A stretch of 64,000 nucleotides of DNA, taken from Amphiura filiformis (lineage: Eukaryota > Echinodermata > Ophiuroidea > Amphilepidida > Amphiuridae). The position numbers and the translations under genes are program-made. The first letter of the stretch is position 1. Each line of letters begins with the position of its first letter. Below are positions 34,415 through 45,260 of the stretch, piece after piece. The stretch is taken from positions 29,178,026 to 29,242,025 of the forward strand of contig NC_092640.1 in NCBI RefSeq assembly GCF_039555335.1. Reading direction: 5' to 3'. The notes under the pieces were generated by a model. That model worked only from the letters and a program-made list of their open reading frames with translations. It was not told where the DNA came from and ran no database searches.

Positions 34415-35095
34415 CACAAACTGCGAAAGACCACCAACAACCGCCGCTCAATAGAGACATCCAGCTAGATTGCCCCGCAGGCCTTCAAAAGCCACACACC
34501 GCGAAGTATAGTTATCCAACAAGCTTAAACTATAATTAACCCCCCCGATAGAGGGTAGGGCATGAAGAATGAGGGAAATTAAAACCCCAAACCGCGAAAG
34601 ACCGCCAACAACCGCCGCTTAGTAGGGAAATCCAACTAGATCTAAATCTAAATAACTATCAACCGCGAAATTTGGATATCCAACTACATTGCCCCGCAGG
34701 GCTACAAAGAACCACTCACCGCGAAGTATAGTTATCCAACAAGCTTAAACTATAAATTAACCCCCGATAGAGGGTAGGGCATGAAGAATGAGGGAAATTA
34801 AAATCACAAACCGCGAAAGACCGCCAACAACTGCCGCTTAATAGAGAAATCCAACTAAATTGCCCCGCAGGGCTGAAAGAACTATCAACCGCGAAATTTG
34901 GATATCCAACTAGATTGCCCCGCAGTACTACAAAAACCACAATCATTAAAACATAATTATGTTGCTAAGTCGTGACACTTAGACGCTTCCGTAGTATACG
35001 CCTTGCTACATAATTATACGCACCACAATCATTAAAACAAATTATTATCTTGCTAAGTCGTGTAGTATAAGCCTTGCTACATAATTATACGCGTA
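34415..35095. repeat. Complex tandem repeat array
   Basis: Units of about 220 bp contain ACCGCGAAAGACCGCCAAC, ATTGCCCCGCAGGGC, AGTATAGTTATCCAACAAGC and GATAGAGGGTAGGGCATG. Part of a shorter unit is repeated within. A separate duplicated block of about 85 bp with ACCACAATCATTAAAACA and CTTGCTACATAATTATACGC closes the array (34936-35095). Confidence 0.85.
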
Positions 35096-35454
35096 TTTCT
35101 CAGTAAATCGGACTGACTCTGTGTCTCGCTGGCATCGTCAACATTGGGTATGTGTTGTTCATATTTACATTTTACATTTTCTTAGTTGCCTTAGAATAAT
35201 TTAAGTATATTAAAATGTATATTGATCATATTATGTCTCCCTATTAACATTACAGTCACGCGGTAGCTGTGACCAGCGAGTTTTAAAAATAAACAGCTGA
35301 TAAAGTTTTGTTAAATTATTTACTATCGTAAATCAAGGATAACATAATTGCAAACATCTATTTTTCGTTTTATTCGTTTTATGGAGTACTTCGTAACCCG
35401 ATGACTTTCCAAGCTTGGAGCTACTGGGCTACATTCATAAAAAGAAAAGAAATC

Positions 35455-35868
35455 CACCAAAAAAACGTTGACAACGTAAAGAAAGCAGCAAGTTTAAAAA
35501 GCCCCCACCTCGGCTTACTTTTTGAAACTTGGTCCCATTTTGAATATCAACAGCAAATCGGTGTTTTTAAAATAACATCATTCATTAACATGCCTATTTG
35601 TTATTCGTTTAATTCAATCGATCATTCAATTGATCATGAACTTAATATTATAAAATAAAACATAATTATATAGGATATTGGCCAAGAACAACATAATAAC
35701 CTTTCTGATCGTTCCAGAATGCTAACAACTTAATATCGCATCGGCACATTAAAGATACATAACACTTTGTGTTTCAAGTTGATAATTATGACAAAGTTTC
35801 AAAAAGTGAGCCGAGGTGGAGGCTTTTTAAACTTGCTGCTTTCTTTACGTTGTCAACGTTTTTTGGTG
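35455..35868. mobile_element. Foldback MITE with inverted arms of about 75 bp
   Basis: Arms 35455-35531 and 35791-35868 are near-perfect inverted repeats, containing AACGTTGACAACGTAAAG and CAGCAAGTTTAAAAAGCC. The spacer is about 260 bp without coding content. Confidence 0.9.
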
Positions 35869-35942
35869 AATATGCAATGTGCACTCAATAGGTTACTGAC
35901 CAGCTTCTATTGTTATGTATAGTCGGGCTAAAAGTCGATCGA

Positions 35943-36373
35943 TATATGTGACGTGTCATGTCAAAAGGAGACACTTTTGGGCAGGATCGTAAATGGAGAA
36001 TAAGCCAAAAATCTGCCCGGGGTGATTTTTTCACAATTTGGGTTTGTTGCTAATTTGTGATGTTATTAATGTTAAAAATATTGCCTGATAGTTTCAGACC
36101 GGAATATAACTGGCATCTTGTATTTTATGAGGCATTTGTCAAGTTAATTCCTACTCTCAACATTGTCAATAATATTTTTAAAGGCCGATATCTCAATTTC
36201 TAATTTTACAATACCATAACTTCCGAACTTAATATCTTCGCTTAGGAATGTCTGATTTCATTGGGGAAAACGGCTTTGTGGTGCAAAATATCTCTATATT
36301 TAAGATATGTAAAAACCTCAAAATTCATAACCTGCCCAAAAGTGTCTCCTTTTGACATGACACGTCACATATA
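35943..36373. mobile_element. MITE with 43-bp terminal inverted repeats
   Basis: TIRs at 35943-35985 and 36331-36373 are essentially identical and read TATATGTGACGTGTCATG inward. The outer TA may be a duplicated TA target as in Tc1/mariner elements. No transposase is present. Confidence 0.9.
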
Positions 36374-36394
36374 ATATTAACCCCAGAAATATTA

Positions 36395-36847
36395 TTACTC
36401 ACGGCTTGAGCTTTCGCCATTGAGGCTGATGGCTTGATCACAAGTGACTGTTGTGATCTGGTCCACTGCATTTCTCGCGGAGGTTGGATGCACTCTCATT
36501 CGTAGGGTTGAAGATTGTTTTAAGCAGTTGAGCATATATATACGGGATTTAGAGTTCGTGGTTGATCGTTTTAGCCCCCTTTCTGCGTATTTGTGTCGCC
36601 TTTCTAATTCTACGAGATGCGGCGTTAGAGTCTTTGTCCAGAATAAGATGCCACTTCCCAGATGATAACGTAAATATTTTTTAATTTTCACAGCGTCTGA
36701 TGCATTTATAAATAGTTTGGAAACCGTAAGTAGATCGTCAGCACTCCTCCTTTGCTCACGACAGTGTTTATAACCAATACAATTTCTGAGCAATTTTGAA
36801 CTTTGCTCTGTTGACAATACAAAGACAACACATTTGGCCGATTCCAT
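36395..36847 (-). CDS. Open frame of unknown nature, 150 codons
   Basis: No family is recognised. The product would be basic with no clear membrane segment or signal peptide. It includes KIKKYLRYHLGSGILFW. It lies next to a MITE, and no splice or promoter context supports it. It could be a fragment of a mobile-element protein or a chance frame. Confidence 0.2.
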   Translation of the reverse strand: MESAKCVVFVLSTEQSSKLLRNCIGYKHCREQRRSADDLLTVSKLFINASDAVKIKKYLRYHLGSGILFWTKTLTPHLVELERRHKYAERGLKRSTTNSKSRIYMLNCLKQSSTLRMRVHPTSARNAVDQITTVTCDQAISLNGESSSRE

Positions 36848-36948
36848 TTAGGTGCAAGTTGGGATATATGTAAAAATTACAAATATGCAAACAAATCAGG
36901 TATGAAAAAAATTAACCAATTTCATATTATAAGGTCGTACATTATGGC

Positions 36949-37083
36949 TTTAATTTCGCCTACGTGCGTGTTATACGGTGGTTTAATTTCGCCTACGTGC
37001 GTGCTATACGGTGGTTTAATTTCGCCTACGTGCGTGCTATACAGTGGTTTAATTTCGCCTACGTGCGTTCTATACGGTGGTGA
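36949..37083. repeat. 33-bp tandem repeat, four units
   Basis: Units of TTTAATTTCGCCTACGTGCG plus CTATACGGTGG repeat with single-base changes. Because the period is a multiple of three, they create an 11-residue repeating open frame that is not supported as a gene. Confidence 0.92.
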
Positions 37084-38726
37084 TTACGACACCGTCTGGC
37101 TATAGACGAATCCAACGAGCCAAGTCATGGTCAGGATTTGGTCGGCCATTTTCGGGTCCCCGCTAGCACCAACCTGGTGTTTTGAGCGCCCCATTGTGCA
37201 AATAAAAGCCGCCTAACACCTAGAGAAGATGCAAGGACGAGGAGGGTTAATAGAACTTGTTTTTTTCTTTCTAAACATCCTCGTACGTATCATTCTTCCT
37301 ACGCCCCCCTGTGCATAGAATAGCCGCACAGCCTTAATATTTTGTAATCGCTGCAAACGTCTTAGGTCCCTGAGGATGGAGACGAATAAGAGGTTTCTTA
37401 TCAATACTGTTCACAGACATGCCAACTTTGAAACACAAAATTATATTTTCACACTTACCGTAACCAATTACTGCTGATTCAGCGAGTTGGCGATGGTAGA
37501 TTTACACTTTTGCAAGAGCGATTGTGAAAATGATAATTAAACATAACATGCTTCACCAGCCGCTTAAATGTAAACCTTTCTGGTCAAACTATCAGACAGT
37601 GCTCATGCAGGCTCGCACATCTTAATCAGGAGCAAGAACCATACTTTCCACATAAAATATAGCGAAACCATACTAGTTGGCTGTTGGCATGTCTGCCATT
37701 CATGAGTGAGTTGCAATATTCAAGTTGATATAAAATTACGATTAAAAGATACCATTGCGATTACGCAGGCAGCTGCCAGTTAATGGTACAGGTAAATTAG
37801 TGTAATCAGCCATTGTTAGATCAATTGATACATGTGATTTACTTAGCTGCATGGGAATCGTAAGTATAGGAAATTGAGTTACGCACGTGAATTTAGTTTC
37901 CTCTGGTAACATTAAAATAATAATCTAACCATCATCATCAAGAAAATGATTGTAATAGCGTGGCTAGAGATTTTCTGTAATTACAGGGGAATTATAGCTC
38001 GCCATGTCAATTTGTCGAAAATAATGCTATGTGAATTTGAAAGGCCGGCCAAATATCAATGTCTACAGTTGCCGAGAAACGGCAAAATTGGTAACTATTT
38101 TACAAAGTTACTGAAAGTTACAGCTCGCTGCATAAAATAGACAGCAATCTATGGCAATAAATTGGGCAAATCTGTCACCATGGTAACTAATCTGACGCAA
38201 CCTTGCATAATATTGCCGTTGCGTTGCGCAACCTTGCATAATATTGCCGTTGCGTTACGCAACTTTAAGTAAAGTTTAATTAATTCTGTATAAATTTAAT
38301 CATATTTGGGCAACTTTTTGCAACTTTGAGTAAAGTTGGGCATTTTTACCACTTTTAAGCAACTTTAGCCATGAATTCTATTATTCCTCAATCTTAATCT
38401 TAATTATTGGACCCCAATTTGACCCGTGATTGCATAAGAATTGATAGCCGTGTATTGAAATTACAATTGAATGCCGAGTAGAAAATCGAATTTGCGAGGC
38501 TGAGTTTTCCTGTGATCATAAGTTTACATATTAAATCAGAGTAAATAAACACATGTAGCACTTAATGAATTGTGTGATGACGTGTTTTTGACGTGCTGTT
38601 AAAATGGTGAAAGCTCATACTTTCTTATCCATTTCTGTGCATAGGGATTTACCGTGTGAGAAATTAATGGTCGCCGAATTTCGCGCGATTTGCAAAACAT
38701 AATCGCAAGTTAAATTCAGATTTTCC
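37084..38726. other. Gene-free stretch including one arm of a direct repeat
   Basis: 37374-37830 is a direct repeat of 43542-44020 (listed separately). A short duplicate of GCATAATATTGCCGTTGCGT occurs at about 38205-38262. Nothing else was recognised. Confidence 0.5.
37374..37830 (+). repeat. Direct repeat, left copy (flanks the glycosyltransferase region)
   Basis: Blocks shared with 43542-44020 include CACAGACATGCCAACTTTGA, CTTACCGTAACCAATT, GCTGATTCAGCGAGTTG and CAGCTGCCAGTTAATGGTAC. Both copies have indels. Confidence 0.8.
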
Positions 38727-39096
38727 CAGAGGCGGATTTAAGGAAATGGGCCCAGTCAGCAAAATACCCTGGAGTTGAAATCAGGAGCGTGCCTGAACTT
38801 TTTGGAGGAGGGCAAGCAGTGGCGTAGCGAGGAGTTGTGGCGCCCGGGCCTAATGATACATAATTGCACCCCCCCCCCCTCCCAAAAAAGAAATCTTGAA
38901 ACAATCTGCGCGCGAAAATTTGCACAAATTGGTGCTACCAATTTTGGTTATAATGATGTGGAATATCGGTTTTTTATTATTTTTTTTTAATGACTATTTG
39001 TCCTGGAATGTGCGCGAAGCGCGTGAAAATTTTGACTTTCATCGCTTGGAGGGGCACAGAATCTATACTGAATTGATTTCCTTAAATCCGCCTCCG
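38727..39096. mobile_element. MITE with CAGAGGCGGATTTAAGG termini
   Basis: The left end CAGAGGCGGATTTAAGGAAA and the right end TTTCCTTAAATCCGCCTCCG are inverted repeats. The CAG start is hAT-like, but the flanking 8-mers (GATTTTCC and GTGATGGC) do not match, so no target duplication can be claimed. Confidence 0.7.
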
Positions 39097-41010
39097 GTGA
39101 TGGCTGTGCTCAAAGAGCTTTTAAATAGAAATAGAGTCGCAATAGATTATATAATCTTTTGTTCGTTTGATGCCGATTAGAAGTTGCGACAGGCTATTCA
39201 TAAAAGTGGTACCATTGTTTCGAATAAAGGGGTTCCGCCATTAAATTGGTCACTGATCCGGCATCATATTAACGCTCTACACAACAGGCGAGTATCAATA
39301 AGTGACCACACTACAGTCACGTGTAAGGGCAGTCATGTGTAAAGTGGTACCATTGTACTCAATGTATCCCAAATGTGTGCTTGTGTGGGTCTGAAGACTA
39401 TAAGGAGGCTTTAGCTGTCGATGCAATCATCTTTACCACCCACCTGACGATAGGTGTTTCATTTAAATAAATTGAATGCTCTTGGTGATCGATTACACAT
39501 TAGAATGTATGAAGGCTGCCATTTCCAGTCCATATATCTATATTACACTATAATGGTAATCGCTATACGTATACATGTAAGTATAAGTATAGGCCTATAA
39601 AGGTTGTTTTTAAGAAATTTCCATTTAATGTTATTTTAAGAAGGAGATTGGTATAGAAATAGTGGCGTACCCAAAGAGGGGAGGGATTGGGGAGGACAGA
39701 TTCACCTCTGTGAGAAGTCTTGGGAGGGGGGGAGAGGGAGGAGGGATATGGAGAATGAGAGAGGGCTGGAGGAAGGGATAATAAAGGCAAGTAGATAAAT
39801 AGAAATATAAGGAAAATGATGGGAATGAGAGAGGGAGGGGTGAGGGGACAATGAGAGCGAGGGAGTGATAAAATGTAGGCCTAGGAAAAAATAAGTACAG
39901 AGAAGGGAAAAGAAGTTAAAGGAATGATGAATACATTTAATTATTAGGCCTATATAATAACTAAACACATAACAGCACTGGGCAGCCGGCCATTCGACGA
40001 TGTCAATGCCTTTATTCGTTACGTAATTAAAACGCCCAGTCAGATGTATTTCACACCTACCAAGCACAACTCACCCAATTTCGCAAACTGGACGTTGAAT
40101 GTCAGCGCTCTAATCGGAAACAATAGAACAATAGACCCTGCAGAGCGTTGGCTGTGCTGGCTGCGTATGATTTTTTTTCCAACCGCTATTGAGGTTAGTG
40201 ACTAGTGTTGTTTGCGCATAGAATAATGGTCAATTTGGCACATTCTGTTTGAGACCCCACTACATTCACAAGACGTGTATTCAGCCGTGCACAAGTGATT
40301 GTTTCATATGAGGTGTCATTGTAAAGGGGAGTAATGTAGCTATTCATTGATATGCAACATGATATGAACATGTCACAAATAATCTGAGATATAGATGCTT
40401 GAAAAAACTTTCCAAACTTTTATTGAGGAGTTTACATAGATCAGGTAACTTCAAACCAAATGATTTCTTCTTCACAGCATTATATAAGAAACTGAAATGA
40501 AAACCGAATCTCATTGAAACAAAGATATCAATATCTTGCGAGTCAAGAGGTTAGGCAGGATAATAGGAAACCACGTGACCAAAACCAAAACTAAAACTCA
40601 ATATTTGAAATGAGGCATTGTCATAAATTATGAGTTTCACAAATGTGGGTTATCAGTGAGTTCAGGGGCGAGTTGCCATTTGTTTCTTTTTTTTTCAACC
40701 AAAATTGTGGTACGTCCCATGTTTGGAAGTTATTAAATTGATTTTTTTTTAGCCCAGTAGGCCGGCATCACTAGTTGGTATGTTACATGCAGAAAATATA
40801 ACCTCTCATCATTGTTTAGTAGAAGAATTTTTTCAAATGCTATATTTTTAAATTTAACCATTGAAGAGTGAGTCTCTGTTTAATTAAAGTTTACTGTTAG
40901 TGCTATATCAATTGCTGCGTTTTACAAGTTATCACATACCAAATGAGTTATGTGAAGGCGAGTTGTGATTTTTACATTGAGTTGTTTTGCGAGTTGTCTT
41001 CATATTGTCA
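39097..41010. other. Gene-free stretch with a purine-rich tract
   Basis: A GA-rich low-complexity tract occupies about 39670-39920. No gene, RNA or element was recognised elsewhere. Confidence 0.5.
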
Positions 41011-41131
41011 TTGGTGAAATACACACATGTACCCAAATTTGTCTCAAATATTGGTGAAATACACACATGTACCCAAATTTGTCTCAAATAATTGGTGAAA
41101 TACACACATGTACCCAAATTTGTCTCACTAT
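41011..41131. repeat. 40-bp tandem repeat, three units
   Basis: Units of TTGGTGAAATACACACATGT plus ACCCAAATTTGTCTCAAATA occur at 41011, 41051 and 41092. Confidence 0.93.
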
Positions 41132-41302
41132 TATTATTTTGTGTGAAATATTCAATTGTAGTCGAGATTTGATACTATTATGTTTCATACGCAGTGTATA
41201 GTTATAAGCAAATATTCAAATATTGACCGTTTAAGCTTTCTGAATATTTTAAGTTGTTGTTTGATATTACAAAATTACAAATGTCATGATCAGTAGTATA
41301 TG

Positions 41303-41540
41303 AGCGAATTGGATTCCTTTTGAGGTGCAATTTATGTAGTATTTATATCAGATTTTTTCATTGTAGGGTTGGCAGAATTGCAATTTTGTACCTCACTCTT
41401 GGTTTGATGGATTACACAAGCGATGTGTTTGTTAATCAAACCTTCCATGTGAAGACGCGCGGGACCAATTGACGGCATGTTAACGTGCTTGTATTTGACT
41501 GCTCCTAACAAATGATGTATGAGGTTACAGAAGTCCGCAT
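41303..41540 (-). pseudogene. Partial broken copy of the adjacent glycosyltransferase
   Basis: This segment matches 42140-42475 of the intact gene with an internal deletion. It retains HHLLGAVKYKHVNMPSIGPA and downstream residues in a broken frame. It lies directly behind the intact gene's stop and encodes no complete domain. Confidence 0.85.
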
Positions 41541-41578
41541 TTCTTATGTAAAAGCAGGATATTCCCGGATTGTTGCTC

Positions 41579-42841
41579 TCAGTCACGCTCTGATGTACAG
41601 TCATATTTAGCTGTGGGGAGGATGGCCAGTATATCATATATAATATTTTCATCCAATTGGTCTACACGTATTTCCTGAGGTGAAACGGTTGCAATCACCA
41701 ACAACTCTTGTCGAATTTGACTTGCTGTTGCTTGCCAGCTATACTGTTTGGCTTCTTCCATGTTAGTGGCATGCATTACTGCTCGCATTGACGAATCAGC
41801 AGACATGGCCTCAAACGCTTCCTGAATTGCTTTAGCGTTACCTGGTGGAACTTTGAAACCATTGACGCCATGCTTGACTATTTCGTTAAGGCCACCAGTA
41901 GCTGACACGATTAAGCAGCAACCAGTAGCCATGGCTTCGATAGCGACAATGCCAAATGGCTCATAGAGAGATGGCATGACTAGGATGTCTGAAGCAGCCA
42001 TGTATAAAGCCAACGCGTCCTGCGTTTTTGAACCAAGAAATTCAACACGTGGATCTGAACTCGTTATATCTAATGCACCGCTCTTATTGCCGATCAACCG
42101 AAATATATGAGGCACTGTACTGTTATTTAAAGCATCGAGAGCGAATTGGATTCCTTTTTGAGGTGCAAACCGTCCCGCGTAAAGAACATTGATTACATTA
42201 TCGTCAAGTCCTAAAACAGATTTGGCCGTCGTTCTGTCCAGTTCTCGAAACCGTGTAGTGTTTATACCAGGTTTTATTATTGTAGGGTTGGCAGAATTGC
42301 AATTTTGTAATTCAGTCTCGGTTTGATGGATTATACAAGCGACGCGTTTGTTAATCAGATCTTCAATGTGAAGACGCACGGGGCCGATTGACGGCATGTT
42401 AACGTGTTTGTATTTAACTGCTCCTAACGAATGATGTATATGTGCTTGTAGAAGTCCGTATTTCTCATGTAAACGCAGTCCAACGAACCCACTTAACCAG
42501 TAGTTGGTCAAAAGAACATCATACTTTGAACCATCAATCTGCTCACTGAACTCTTCCAGATATTGGAATAGCAAATCTCGATTAATATGCTCTTGCGGAC
42601 CTGCTACAATGTACTGGCATCGTAGAGTTGAAGACAAATTAACAGTACCGACTTCTTGCGGTGATTCGCTCCTGGTCAGCCAGGTGACATCACAGTTAAG
42701 TTCCGACAACGTTTTGCCAACTTCACGGACGTAGACATTCTGACCACCCTTTCCGTCTGAACCAAGCTCATGGTCATGAACCAATGGGTTGCCGTGGACA
42801 GAGATCATTGCTACTCGTAGGATCTGCTTGCAAAACTTCAT
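41579..42841 (-). CDS. Intronless GT4-family glycosyltransferase (sucrose-phosphate-synthase/cyanobacterial style)
   Basis: This intact 420-codon frame forms a complete GT-B enzyme. The N-terminal Rossmann half opens with VAMISVHGNPL and the donor-binding loop KGGQNVYVREVG, then TNYWLSGFVGLRLH and HSLGAVKYKHVNMPSIGP. The C-terminal half carries YAGRFAPQKGIQFALDAL, then the GT4 signature EPFGIVAIEAMATG with the two Glu of the E-x7-E motif, followed by GGLNEIVKHGVNGF. GT4 enzymes use nucleotide sugars with retention; the acceptor here cannot be read from sequence. The layout is closest to bacterial/cyanobacterial sucrose-phosphate-synthase-like GT4 proteins rather than animal glycosyltransferases. 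No signal peptide is seen, so a cytosolic location is likely. Lack of introns plus this similarity suggests horizontal origin. Animal-type repeats and a partial duplicate on both sides argue against contamination. Confidence 0.88.
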   Translation of the reverse strand: MKFCKQILRVAMISVHGNPLVHDHELGSDGKGGQNVYVREVGKTLSELNCDVTWLTRSESPQEVGTVNLSSTLRCQYIVAGPQEHINRDLLFQYLEEFSEQIDGSKYDVLLTNYWLSGFVGLRLHEKYGLLQAHIHHSLGAVKYKHVNMPSIGPVRLHIEDLINKRVACIIHQTETELQNCNSANPTIIKPGINTTRFRELDRTTAKSVLGLDDNVINVLYAGRFAPQKGIQFALDALNNSTVPHIFRLIGNKSGALDITSSDPRVEFLGSKTQDALALYMAASDILVMPSLYEPFGIVAIEAMATGCCLIVSATGGLNEIVKHGVNGFKVPPGNAKAIQEAFEAMSADSSMRAVMHATNMEEAKQYSWQATASQIRQELLVIATVSPQEIRVDQLDENIIYDILAILPTAKYDCTSERD

Positions 42842-43080
42842 GGTCCGTCATTTGAATGGTCATTTTATGGACAATTTAGATCTGTTCAAAAAGAATTAAA
42901 GAGGATAATACTATAATACTATAAAGCAAAATATTGCCTATTGTTTGCTAAACTGTTGTTAGTTTGCATCAGTAATATAATTTTATGTCGGACTAGATAG
43001 TGAATATTCTCAGTCATCTAGTCATTGAAATCACAAAGGTCTTTGAATTTGATTCTGGTTCTGGAACTTACTTGATTAAA

Positions 43081-43225
43081 CTGAATTTATACTTCATCGC
43101 TGAGTAAGGAGCGATTGGTATTTGACCGATAAGGGAAGAATAAGGAAGCGCGCTATTCCAAAAAACGCTCTAGCTCATTGCCTAAAAAACAATCACTATC
43201 GCTCGGTGATGTAGTATAAATTCAG
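43081..43225. mobile_element. Short MITE with CTGAATTTATACT termini
   Basis: The left end CTGAATTTATACTTCATCGC and the right end GATGTAGTATAAATTCAG are inverted repeats of about 25 bp enclosing 95 bp. A related sequence is embedded at about 44397-44545. No target duplication was identified. Confidence 0.75.
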
Positions 43226-43331
43226 CTTTTTAGTGCAACTAATACTATCCCAGCAAAGACAAACGTTTAATGTCGGGTTATATAAAGGGTATGAACACGT
43301 TTTAATGACCTTTGTATAACTCAACAATTGA

Positions 43332-43556
43332 ATGTTATTAAAACTGACCCGTTGGGCTTGTCAGGCAATACTTGTTGGACAGTCACTACACCCAAAATGT
43401 TTTCACCGGATTAAGGATATCACAATAAGCGAAAGTGAAACATTAACAGCACTTTTCACATGTATTCCACCTGACTTTGCACTCAAAGCTCTTAAAAAGT
43501 GTATGAAAAGTGACACTACCTTGAGCGAATGGACAAATCTAAATGGAGACGAATGA
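43332..43556 (+). CDS. Small open frame of unknown nature
   Basis: A 74-codon frame with a moderately protein-like composition (DFALKALKKCMKSDTTLSEW). It runs into the start of the direct repeat at 43542. No family is recognised, and it could be chance or an exon. Confidence 0.15.
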   Translation: MLLKLTRWACQAILVGQSLHPKCFHRIKDITISESETLTALFTCIPPDFALKALKKCMKSDTTLSEWTNLNGDE

Positions 43557-44020
43557 GATCATGGAGATGTTTTTATCAATACCATCACAGACATGCCAAC
43601 TTTGAAACACACAAAATCATAGTTTCACACCTCAAAAACCATATCCCTTTCAGTCACTTACCGTAACCAATTGCTGCTGATTCAGCGAGTTGAAAATCAC
43701 ACTTGGTAACATAACATATGCTCACCACTCACCAGCCGCTTAAATGTAGTTTTCTGGTCAAGCTATCAGACAATGAAGCAGTGCTCAGGTTCGCAACAGG
43801 CGCAAGAACCATATTTTGTGAAAGAAATCATACTAGTTCCCTGTTGGCATGTCTGCCATTCATGATTGAGTTACAATAGTCAAGTTGATATAAAATTACG
43901 GACAATATTGTGACAGATATTTGCAGGTACGATTGCGATTACGCATGCAGCTGCCAGTTAATGGTACAGGCAAATTAGTGTAATCAGCCATTGTCGTGAA
44001 GGATATATCAATTGATATAT
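43542..44020 (+). repeat. Direct repeat, right copy
   Basis: Counterpart of 37374-37830. The pair brackets about 5.7 kb that includes the glycosyltransferase gene. Confidence 0.8.
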
Positions 44021-44187
44021 AAACTGGCCTCAAAAAGAAACTTATAAATTTTCACAAGGTCATATCTTAAAATCCTCTCCATAAAAATGAACAAAAATTG
44101 CACACAGGATTACTTCAATACTCTACTCTAAACACATGTCAGTAACCAAGCAGTTGTCCAACTGACACAACAGCAAAATGCACTGAT

Positions 44188-44589
44188 ATGGAACACCTTC
44201 CTGGACCAAAATTCACAGCCCAACAGATTTCTTTTGATGGGTTCCAATTATTCGCCTGTGAATGTGTTCCCGGAAGCTGTTCCTTGCGCACGTTTATACG
44301 CACCATGCGCGAAATAGGTGCACATACCTCTCACAAAATAGTCAAGGATGCAGCATCAGAACCAAGACCCAACAAGGATGACAACTACATTTTGTGTGCG
44401 ACGGGCGATTGGTATTTGACCAATAAGGTTGCTCATTTTTCTGAAGGCAAGAAACATGAGAAAAGGAGTCCTAAAGGAGTCTCATTGACTAAAAACCAAT
44501 CACTATCGCTCAGTGATGTAGTAGTTCTAAATTCAGCTATAGATACGTATTTCCAATTCCATTTAACAGAGTCAAACACCTATTGTTGA
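44188..44589 (+). CDS. Open frame of unknown nature, 133 codons
   Basis: No family is recognised. The C-terminal part (about 44397-44545) overlaps a relative of the 43081-43225 MITE, so the frame is at least partly repeat-derived. Confidence 0.15.
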   Translation: MEHLPGPKFTAQQISFDGFQLFACECVPGSCSLRTFIRTMREIGAHTSHKIVKDAASEPRPNKDDNYILCATGDWYLTNKVAHFSEGKKHEKRSPKGVSLTKNQSLSLSDVVVLNSAIDTYFQFHLTESNTYC

Positions 44590-44678
44590 CGCAGACAATG
44601 AAGGTTGTATGAGTGTTCCACCATGCTGATGGTTCTGTAGAATTGACAGCCTCAGTGACAATAAGAGCACATTCCTAT

Positions 44679-44976
44679 CAGTGGCGTAGATTTCTTTTTG
44701 ACATGGGGGGTGGTGGAGTTGGGGAAAAAAATCTTGAAGTATAGTCAATCCATCACCTTTTGGCGACAGAATAAGTTTATAGTACAAATGCGCGTGAAGC
44801 GCGGGAAAAACTTTGCTATTTTGAAGCTACACTGATGAAATGTGTAAAAGTATAATAAATTTGCACTTTTGGGGGCTTAAATGGGCAAATGAGGTTAATT
44901 TGGTGAGAGACCCATTATCAGGCGTCAACATTGGGGGGGGGTTGTATGGACCATCCCCCCTGGCAAAATATTGGGG
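44679..44976 (+). repeat. CAGTGGCGTAG-family repeat, copy 2
   Basis: The copy starts CAGTGGCGTAGATTTCTTTTT and aligns by eye to 8020-8225, with an extra internal segment that includes GCGCGTGAAGCGCG. Its right end is followed by a second hAT-like MITE. Confidence 0.65.
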
Positions 44977-44984
44977 GATTTATC

Positions 44985-45260
44985 CAGTGGCGTAGCCAGT
45001 GGGGGGCAGGGGGGCCGGTCCCCCCCGCTCGTCATGGCCGTCGGTTCATGTAAGGCCGTCGGTAGACGTAAGGTGTTGGTGAAAAAAATTGGGTTAACAA
45101 TAGACTATTTTTGACCCAGGGTGACAGAAAATCCTTTTTTTTTTCTTCTTCTTTTTTTTTGTGTTTTTACTCTTCACTTTTTCAAACCAGGCAAAAAAAA
45201 ATTCCGTCGGTACATTTACAAGTTGTGCCCCCCGGTTCCAAAATCCTGGCTACGCCACTG
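44985..45260. mobile_element. hAT-like MITE with imperfect 8-bp target duplication
   Basis: Termini CAGTGGCGTAGCCAG and CTGGCTACGCCACTG are perfect inverted repeats. The flanks GATTTATC and GATTTAAA match at six of eight positions, as expected for an aged hAT insertion. No coding content. Confidence 0.85.

Noticed and set aside
36902-37105. Small protein with ISPTCVLYGG repeats
   Set aside because: It is a translation of a 33-bp tandem repeat, with no signal, splice or domain support.
39563-40067. Ser/Pro/Leu-rich minus-strand frames
   Set aside because: They are translations of a purine-rich low-complexity tract.
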